Positions 57,052-64,000 of a stretch of DNA of 64,000 nucleotides are shown in pieces. Made by a program: the position numbers and the translations under genes. How positions within the stretch are numbered: the stretch's first letter is position 1; every line of letters begins with the position of its first letter. The notes beneath the pieces were generated by a model. The model saw only the letters and a list, made by a program, of their open reading frames with translations, made no database searches and had not been told where the DNA came from. The stretch comes from Delftia tsuruhatensis NBRC 16741. GTDB taxonomy: Bacteria > Pseudomonadota > Gammaproteobacteria > Burkholderiales > Burkholderiaceae_C. Location of the stretch: assembly GCF_001571325.1 (NCBI RefSeq), contig NZ_BCTO01000007.1, positions 124,001 through 188,000 on the forward strand, read 5' to 3'.

Positions 57052-57851
57052 GCCTGCTCGTCAAGGCCGCGCCCGGCCGCATCGTCACCGACATCACGCC
57101 CGCCAGCGCGGGCTGGAAGCACATCCACTTCAAGGCCCTGAGGCTGCAGGCAGGCGAGCAGGAGGAGTTTTCCACGGGACCGCTTGAATACTGCATCACC
57201 GTGCTCACCGGCCAGGTGGACGTGCAGGTCGGCAGCCAGGCGTTCAGCGCCCTGGGCAGCCGCGCCAGCGTGTTCGAGGAGAGTGCGCCTACGGCCGTGT
57301 ACGTGCCGCCCGGCCAAAGCCTGCGCATCACGGCGCGCAGCCCAGCCGACGTTGCCTTGAGCGCCGCACCCGCCACGGGCCGCCACGCCACGCGCGTGAT
57401 CGCCCCCGAAAGCATGCGCCGCAGCGTGCGCGGCCAGGGCAGCAACACGCGCCATGTCTGCGACATCCTGCCCGAGACCGAGGCGGCCGAGTCCCTGCTG
57501 GTGGTCGAGGTCATCACGCCGGCGGGCAACTCGTCCAGCTATCCGCCGCACAAGCACGACAGCGCCGACCCCGCCGCGCCGGACGCCGAGACCGTGCTGG
57601 AGGAAACCTACTTCCACCTGCTCAACCCCAGCCAGGGCTTTGCCTTCCAGCGCGTCTACACCGATGACCGCAGCATCGACCAGGCCATGGCGGTGGAGCA
57701 TCGCGACACCGTGATGGTGCCGCGCGGCTACCACCCCTGCGTGGCCCCGCACGGCTACGACCTCTACTACCTCAACACCATGGCCGGGCCCGAGCGGCGC
57801 TGGGCCTTTCGCAACGACCCCGCGCATGAATGGATGCTGCGGCCGCGCTGA
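57048..57851 (+). CDS. iolB: 5-deoxy-glucuronate isomerase
   Basis: A 267-residue bicupin that isomerises 5-deoxy-glucuronate to 2-deoxy-5-keto-gluconate. Metal ligands are recognisable in YPPHKHDSADP, EETYFHLLNPS and a late His in RGYHPCVAPHGYD; the signature stretch GYDLYYLNTMAGPERRW is intact. A GAAGGAG ribosome site (57034-57040) lies inside the end of iolC. Linked to iolC, the next step of the pathway. Confidence 0.95.
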   Translation: MSLLVKAAPGRIVTDITPASAGWKHIHFKALRLQAGEQEEFSTGPLEYCITVLTGQVDVQVGSQAFSALGSRASVFEESAPTAVYVPPGQSLRITARSPADVALSAAPATGRHATRVIAPESMRRSVRGQGSNTRHVCDILPETEAAESLLVVEVITPAGNSSSYPPHKHDSADPAAPDAETVLEETYFHLLNPSQGFAFQRVYTDDRSIDQAMAVEHRDTVMVPRGYHPCVAPHGYDLYYLNTMAGPERRWAFRNDPAHEWMLRPR

Positions 57852-57896
57852 CGCACGGCGCAACAGACACCCATAAAAACCACCGGAGACAACAAA

Positions 57897-58916
57897 ATGC
57901 TGTTCAACCCAATGGCCCTGCACCGCAAGGCCTGGCTTTCCTGCGCCCTGCTGACGCTGGGCATGGGCACCGCCCAGGCGCAATCCGCCCCAGCCCCCTC
58001 CTCCCAGGGTGCGCCAGCCTGGCCCACCCAGCCCGTCAAATGGGTGGTGCCCTATGCACCGGGCGGCACCACCGACGTGATCGCGCGCCAGCTGGCCGTG
58101 CAGATGGGCAAGGACCTGGGCCAGCCCGTGGTCGTGGACAACCGTCCCGGCGCGGCCAGCATCATCGGCGCCACGCTGATCGCACGCGCCCCGGCCGATG
58201 GCTACACGCTGGGCACGGCCGACTCGGGCACGCTGGCCTTCAACCCCGCCATGTATGCGCGCCTGAGCTATGACGCGGGCAAGGACTTCAGCTACATCGG
58301 CGGCCTGGGCCGCATGCCGCTGGTGCTGGCCGTGCATCCGTCCTTCCCCGCGAAGAACGTGCAGGAATTCCTGGCCATGGCGCGCAAGGAGCCGGGCGGC
58401 ATCTCCTCGGCCTCGTCGGGGCCGGGCTCGCCGCTGCACGTGGCGCTGGAGCTGTTCAAGCAGCGCACGGGCACCCAGATCCTGCACGTGGCCTACAAGG
58501 GCTCGGCCCCGGCGCTGCAGGACCTCATGGCCGGCCAGATCCAGTCCATGTTCGTGGACCTGCCGCCCAGCATCTCGGCCATCCGCGCGGGCAAGCTGCG
58601 CGTGCTGGCCGTGGCCACGCCCCAGCGCCTGCCCATCCTGCCCGACATACCCACCATGGCCGAGGCCGGCGTGCCCGGTTTCGAAGCCTATGCCTGGCAG
58701 GGCTTCGTCGGCCCCGCCCACCTGAGCCCTGCGCTCACCGAGCGCCTGAACAAGAGCCTGGCCACCGCCCTGCGCCACCCCGAGACGCGTGCAAAGCTCG
58801 AAGAGATCGGCATACAGCCCATGGAGATGACGCCGCAGCAGTTCGCAGGCTTCGTGCGCTCGGAACAGGCGCTGTGGAGCGGCGTGATCAAGGCGGCCCA
58901 AATCAAAATGGATTGA
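57897..58916 (+). CDS. Bug-family binding protein A (inositol cluster)
   Basis: A 339-residue periplasmic binding protein; signal peptide to about TAQAQSA (residue 25), then VVPYAPGGTTDVIARQLA, VDNRPGAASIIGATLIAR, KGSAPALQDLMAGQIQSMF and the LPDIPTMAEAGVPGFEAYAW motif. Canonical Bug features. CCGGAGAC ribosome site. 45 nt after iolB. No tctA/tctB nearby; ligand unknown but probably a carboxylated sugar derivative given the neighbours. Confidence 0.9.
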   Translation: MLFNPMALHRKAWLSCALLTLGMGTAQAQSAPAPSSQGAPAWPTQPVKWVVPYAPGGTTDVIARQLAVQMGKDLGQPVVVDNRPGAASIIGATLIARAPADGYTLGTADSGTLAFNPAMYARLSYDAGKDFSYIGGLGRMPLVLAVHPSFPAKNVQEFLAMARKEPGGISSASSGPGSPLHVALELFKQRTGTQILHVAYKGSAPALQDLMAGQIQSMFVDLPPSISAIRAGKLRVLAVATPQRLPILPDIPTMAEAGVPGFEAYAWQGFVGPAHLSPALTERLNKSLATALRHPETRAKLEEIGIQPMEMTPQQFAGFVRSEQALWSGVIKAAQIKMD

Positions 58917-58962
58917 AGCGCAGCAGCGACAAAAGACACTTAGAACAGATTCCGGAGACAAC

Positions 58963-59943
58963 ATGACCACCGCATCCCGCCGCCATTTCATCCGCTCACT
59001 CGGCGCCCTGGCCGCAGCGCCCGTCCTGCCCGCCGTGGCACAAGCGCCTGCCGGCGCCTGGCCCCAGCGCCCCATCGAACTCATCGTGCCCTTCGCTGCA
59101 GGCGGCGGCACCGACGTGCTGGCACGCGCGCTGGCCGAGGTGGCGCGCAAGCACCTGCCGCAGGACCTGATCGTGCTCAACCGCGCAGGCGCCAGCGGCG
59201 CCGTGGGCTGGACCGAGCTGGCCAATGCCCGGCCGGACGGCTACAAGATCGGCATCATCACCGTCGAGCTGACCATGATCCCGCACATGGGGCTGACCAA
59301 GATCAGCTCCGACGCCCTGCTGCCCGTGGCCCGCCTGAACGCCGACCCCGCCACCATCGCCGTGCGTGCCGACTCGCCCTATCGCAGCATCGAGGAACTG
59401 ATCGCCGCCGCGCGCAAGGACGAGGCAGCGGTGCGCATCGGCAACGCCGGCCCGGGCTCGCTGGGCCACCTGGCCGCCGCCGCGCTGCAGGACAAGGCGG
59501 GCGTGAAGTTCAACCACGCGCCCTACCGCGGCGCCAACCCCGCCGTGCTCGACCTGCTGGGCGGCCACATCGAGGCCGTGGCCGTCACGCCCGTGGAGGT
59601 GGCCACCTATGTGGCGGCCGGCAAGATCCGCCCGCTGGCCATCATGGCCGAGCAGCGCATACAGGCCGGCTGGGAAGCCGTGCCCACGCTCAAGGAGCGC
59701 GGCATCGACCTGCTCATCGGCGGCTGGCGCGGCCTGGCCGTGCCCCGCAACACGCCCGACGCCGTGGTCCAGACCCTGCGCAAGGCCATGGCCCTGACCC
59801 TCAAGGACCCCGTCCTGCGCGAAACCATGGCCAAGCAGAACATGGGCGAGGGCTACCTGGACCAGCCCGAATTCAAGGCCGTGATCGACCGCGACAACGC
59901 GGTGTTCAAGCAGTTGGTGGACAAGCTGGGGATCAAGGCCTGA
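58963..59943 (+). CDS. Bug-family binding protein B (inositol cluster)
   Basis: A 326-residue Bug protein with a Tat-like signal: SRRHFIRSLGALAAAPVLPA before AQAPAG. The mature part has IVPFAAGGGTDVLARALA, LNRAGASGAVGWTELAN, YRGANPAVLDLLGGHIEAV and AVPRNTPDAVVQTLRKAM. It differs clearly from protein A, so the two are not a recent duplication. Ribosome site CCGGAGAC identical to that of protein A. Confidence 0.9.
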   Translation: MTTASRRHFIRSLGALAAAPVLPAVAQAPAGAWPQRPIELIVPFAAGGGTDVLARALAEVARKHLPQDLIVLNRAGASGAVGWTELANARPDGYKIGIITVELTMIPHMGLTKISSDALLPVARLNADPATIAVRADSPYRSIEELIAAARKDEAAVRIGNAGPGSLGHLAAAALQDKAGVKFNHAPYRGANPAVLDLLGGHIEAVAVTPVEVATYVAAGKIRPLAIMAEQRIQAGWEAVPTLKERGIDLLIGGWRGLAVPRNTPDAVVQTLRKAMALTLKDPVLRETMAKQNMGEGYLDQPEFKAVIDRDNAVFKQLVDKLGIKA

Positions 59944-59953
59944 GGGCTCGCCC

Positions 59954-60904
59954 TCAGCGGATGAACCCTGCCGCAAACGACTCCCGCAGGAACTCCACGA
60001 ACACCGCCACCGCGCGCGGGACATGGCTGGCGTAGGGGCGGATGGCGAACAGCTGTTCGCCGAAGGCGTCGACGGGCCGCCAGCCGGGCAGGACTTCGCT
60101 CAGGTGGCCGGAGGCCAGGCCCGATTGCGCGCTGAAGTCCGGAACCAGGGCGATGCCCAGGCCGGCCAGTGCCGCGTCGCGCAGGATTTCGCTGTTGTTG
60201 GCGGCAAAGCCGCCGGTCACGGGAACGACGACGCGCACGCCGTCCACGCCGGCGTCGCGGGGAACGAAGCTCCAGGCCGGGGCACCCTGGGTGCGCGGAT
60301 AGTGCAGGCAGTGGTGCGCGGCCAGGTCCTGCGGCGTGGACGGGGTGCCGTGCGCGGCCAGGTAGTCCGCGCTGGCCACGAGCAGCGAGCGCGTGGGCGC
60401 CAGCGCCCAGGCCACATGGGTTTCGGGCGGCGCCGTGACGTGGCGTATGGCCAGATCAAACCCTTCCAGCGCCAGCGAGCGTATCTGGTCCGACAGGTCC
60501 AGCTCCAGCCGGATCTGCGGATGTGCACGCAGGAAGGCCGGCAGGCGCGGCATGAGTTGCTGGCGCGAAAAGGCCAGCGGCGCCGTCACGCGCAGCAGGC
60601 CGCGCGGTGCGGCAGCCAGGTCGCGCACGCCGGAGAAGCTGTGGGCAATGTGCTCGAAGGCACCGCGCGTGTCGTCCACCAGGCGCTGGCCCGCTTCGGT
60701 CAGGCGCACGCTGCGCGTGGTGCGGGTGACCAGGGCGATGCCGGCCGCGCGCTCCAGCTCTGCCACGCGCTGGCTCATGGCCGCCTTGCTCACGCCCAGG
60801 CGCGCGGCGGCCGAGGTGAAGCTGCCCTGCTGCTCCAGCACGACCAGCCAGTGCAGGTGGCTCCACAAGGCCTCGGCCTTGGCATCGGGTTTTTCATTTG
60901 CCAT
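59954..60904 (-). CDS. LysR-family regulator divergent from mmsA
   Basis: A 316-residue LTTR: HTH at residues 15-72 (GSFTSAAARLGVSKAAMSQRVAEL), inducer domain from RGLLRVTAPLAFSRQQLMPRLP. ATG 60904 is preferred to ATG 60931 because the strongest palindrome of the region (60911-60932) lies between them and would otherwise be coding. Divergent from mmsA by 82 nt, so it probably controls malonate-semialdehyde oxidation; ligand unknown. Confidence 0.87.
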   Translation of the reverse strand: MANEKPDAKAEALWSHLHWLVVLEQQGSFTSAAARLGVSKAAMSQRVAELERAAGIALVTRTTRSVRLTEAGQRLVDDTRGAFEHIAHSFSGVRDLAAAPRGLLRVTAPLAFSRQQLMPRLPAFLRAHPQIRLELDLSDQIRSLALEGFDLAIRHVTAPPETHVAWALAPTRSLLVASADYLAAHGTPSTPQDLAAHHCLHYPRTQGAPAWSFVPRDAGVDGVRVVVPVTGGFAANNSEILRDAALAGLGIALVPDFSAQSGLASGHLSEVLPGWRPVDAFGEQLFAIRPYASHVPRAVAVFVEFLRESFAAGFIR

Positions 60905-60910
60905 GCATGG

Positions 60911-60932
60911 ATTGTTCAGCAAATTGAACAAT
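60911..60932. promoter_or_regulatory. Perfect 8+8 inverted repeat in LysR/mmsA promoter
   Basis: ATTGTTCA (60911-60918) and TGAACAAT (60925-60932) are perfect inverted arms around a 6-nt spacer; the LysR T-N11-A pattern falls inside. It lies 6 nt before the LysR start and 54 nt before mmsA. A strong candidate recognition site. Confidence 0.7.
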
Positions 60933-60986
60933 CAATTCAAGCGCAGCGCCTAGGCAGGCAGAAAGCGCACTTCTAGACTGCCTGGC

Positions 60987-62525
<1,539 letters not shown>

Positions 62526-62542
62526 GCGCAGTCCCCCTCCAT

Positions 62543-62575
62543 GAAAAAACCAGCCCGCGGGCTGGTTTTTCTTTG
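62543..62575. terminator. Terminator between mmsA and OmpW gene
   Basis: AAAAACCAGCCC (62545-62556) and GGGCTGGTTTTT (62559-62570) form a near-perfect stem separated by 2 nt, with T-runs on both strands. Bidirectional, between the convergent mmsA and ompW stops. Confidence 0.88.
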
Positions 62576-62589
62576 GGGACTGCGACCTG

Positions 62590-63261
62590 TCAGAAGCGGT
62601 ATCCGATGCCGATGGCGTAGACGTTCGGATTGAGCTTGAGCGACACGCTCTGGCCCGAGGACAGGTGCGCCGTGGTCTTCAGGAAGCTCTTGTAGTAGGC
62701 CACGTCCAGGAACCAGCGCTCGTTGAAGTTGTAGACGAAGCCGATCTGGGGCGTCAGGCCCCATTTGCTGTCCACCGAGGCCGTGGTCGGGTTGGCCAGC
62801 GTGCCGCCGGTCAGGCCGTTAAGGGAGGCCGTGGTGCGCTCGCCGAAGAACTTGGCATAGGTCACGCCCAGGCCCAGGTAGGGGCGGAAGGCGGAGTTGG
62901 CCTCGCCGAAGCGGTACTGCGCGAACACGGTGGCGGGCAGCACCTTGGTGCGGCCCAGCTTGCCCGTGCCGGAGATGGCGCCATTGCCCACGAAGTCATG
63001 CTTGAACGGCAGGCCCATGGGCACGTCGATGGCCCAGTTGTTGGTGACCATGTAGGTCACGCCGCCCGTGAGCTGGCTGTTGGCCTTCACGTCCACGCGG
63101 GTGTCGGGGAAGCTGGGTGTGCTCAGCCAGCCGCTGCTGGTCTGGGGATCGATGCGCGTGGCGCCCAGGCGCACGCTCCAGGTGCCGGCGGACTGGGCGG
63201 TGGCGGCCATGCAGGCCGTGGCCATGGCCACGGCGGCGGTGATGCGCAGGAATGTCTTCAT
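62590..63261 (-). CDS. OmpW-family outer-membrane protein
   Basis: A 223-residue protein with a signal peptide (MKTFLRITAAVAMATACMAA) cleaved near TAQSAG and an eight-stranded barrel pattern: WSVRLGATRIDP at the start, FRPYLGLGVTYAKFF mid-way, WGLTPQIGFVYNFNERWFLD and a terminal aromatic in YAIGIGYRF. OmpW proteins form small hydrophobic channels and may respond to oxidative stress or heavy metals. GAGGAGA ribosome site before ATG 63261; 31 nt downstream of the SGNH hydrolase. Confidence 0.92.
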   Translation of the reverse strand: MKTFLRITAAVAMATACMAATAQSAGTWSVRLGATRIDPQTSSGWLSTPSFPDTRVDVKANSQLTGGVTYMVTNNWAIDVPMGLPFKHDFVGNGAISGTGKLGRTKVLPATVFAQYRFGEANSAFRPYLGLGVTYAKFFGERTTASLNGLTGGTLANPTTASVDSKWGLTPQIGFVYNFNERWFLDVAYYKSFLKTTAHLSSGQSVSLKLNPNVYAIGIGYRF

Positions 63262-63292
63262 GGATGTGTCTCCTCGTGCTGCATGACTGCGA

Positions 63293-64000
63293 TCACAGCC
63301 AGCCGGCACGGGCCAGGGTGCGGGAGGCCAGCTGGCTCATCTGCTGATGGCCATAGGGCGTGGGGTGGAAGCTGTCGGCAAAGGCATAGCTCTTCCACCA
63401 GTTGGCGCTGGTCTCGCCCACGGGAATGGAGGCGGACAGCGCGGCCTCGGTGCAGGTCGGGAAGCTGTAGGTGGGCAGGCCGTCGGCGCCCGCGCCGGTG
63501 GCAGGGCAGGCCGCCTTTTTCACGTTAGTGTAGGCGTACTGGGCGGGGTCGGCCATCTGCTGGCGGAACTCGCTGTAGAAATCGATGATGGCCACGCGGC
63601 TCTCGCCCGCGAAGCCGGTGGCAACCTGCTGGTTGAAGGCCTTGACCCAGCCGTCGAACACGGTCTCCAGCTGGGCGGCGGCGGCCGAGCCCTGCTGCTG
63701 GGCCACCGACTGCAGTACCAGCTGGAAGCGCGGCGTCAGCGTGATGGCCGGCACGTTGAGGATGGCCACGCGCGTGGCGCCCTTGCCCAGCACATTCGCC
63801 TGGATGGTGGACACATAGCCCTTGGCCAGGTTCTGCATGTACAGGCCGCCGGCCTGGGCCATGCCGGCCTGGCCCTGCTGCAGCAGCGCACCCAGCGTGG
63901 CCGCGTCGATCTTGGTGGACAGCAGCGCCTTGAAGTTGGCGCCCTGGTCCCTGGAAGCGGCCAGGAAGGCGCCGATCACGTCGGCCGCGTCATTGGCGCC
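63293..64000 (-). CDS. SGNH/GDSL-family esterase, partial (C-terminal part)
   Basis: The gene runs off the right edge; 235 C-terminal codons are visible. The first residues in the window read GANDAADVIGAF, which is the block III Asn motif (GxND) of SGNH hydrolases, and the catalytic Asp-His pair of block V is DSFHPTPYGHQQM near the end. Between them the insertion region is rich in Gln and Ala (QQGQAGMAQAGG, QQQGSAAAAQLE) as in secreted esterase/lipase or GDSL proteins of this lineage. Function: esterase on acyl or carbohydrate esters, likely secreted; no autotransporter domain is seen at the C-terminus. Confidence 0.85.
   Translation of the reverse strand, partial: GANDAADVIGAFLAASRDQGANFKALLSTKIDAATLGALLQQGQAGMAQAGGLYMQNLAKGYVSTIQANVLGKGATRVAILNVPAITLTPRFQLVLQSVAQQQGSAAAAQLETVFDGWVKAFNQQVATGFAGESRVAIIDFYSEFRQQMADPAQYAYTNVKKAACPATGAGADGLPTYSFPTCTEAALSASIPVGETSANWWKSYAFADSFHPTPYGHQQMSQLASRTLARAGWL

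Noticed and set aside
56688..59225. Very long minus-strand open frame opposite iolC, iolB and a Bug gene
   Set aside because: Composition (Gly, Arg, His, Ala, Gln rich) is that of a high-GC antisense shadow; all three plus-strand genes have clear family motifs.

Overview
High-GC beta-proteobacterial chromosome. Gene content (Bug-type solute-binding proteins without their membrane partners, PTS-Ntr genes, OxyR with adjacent Dps, many LysR and GntR regulators), dense ATGA overlaps and characteristic GC-rich palindromic spacers all point to Burkholderiales, family Comamonadaceae; Delftia or a close relative is my best guess from recall. I see no tRNA, rRNA, insertion sequence, phage gene or CRISPR array. 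Both ends cut genes: a DUF2160 membrane protein on the left and an SGNH hydrolase on the right.

Layout. 1-7999: glycerol uptake and phosphorylation, with a GlpSTPQ-type ABC importer on the minus strand divergent from glpR and glpK, followed by a phytase-like lipoprotein gene. 8007-12407: a GntR regulator divergent from an unassigned ThDP enzyme, a Bug binding protein and a VOC protein. 12440-23114: housekeeping and stress block (proC, ubiA, PAP2 phosphatase, dps, oxyR, recG, queA) with two signalling genes, MHYT and HD-GYP, on either side of recG. 23183-31048: a Fur-box-preceded catecholate-type siderophore operon (receptor, exported esterase, binding protein, two permeases, ATPase). 31183-34448: hprK, ptsN and hpf, then purC on the other strand. 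34591-42537: DJ-1/PfpI protein, EamA transporter, two LysR regulators, class IV PLP enzyme, TPR-thioredoxin and an ABC-2 type transporter. 42621-45291: purE, purK and a Sua5-type threonylcarbamoyl-AMP synthase.

46022-54077 is the most distinctive accessory region: a FadR-type regulator divergent from an amino-acid ABC importer, an ornithine cyclodeaminase-family reductase, a fused aconitase X, a proline-racemase-family protein with a Cys/Thr active site, and two paralogous binding proteins. Together they read as a complete route for both trans- and cis-3-hydroxy-L-proline through pyrroline-2-carboxylate to L-proline.

54074-62525 carries the lower half of inositol catabolism (an RpiR regulator, an IolC-DUF2090 fusion, IolB and a LysR-controlled methylmalonate-semialdehyde dehydrogenase) around two Bug binding proteins, without iolG, iolE or iolD. 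The window closes with an OmpW-like porin and the truncated SGNH hydrolase.
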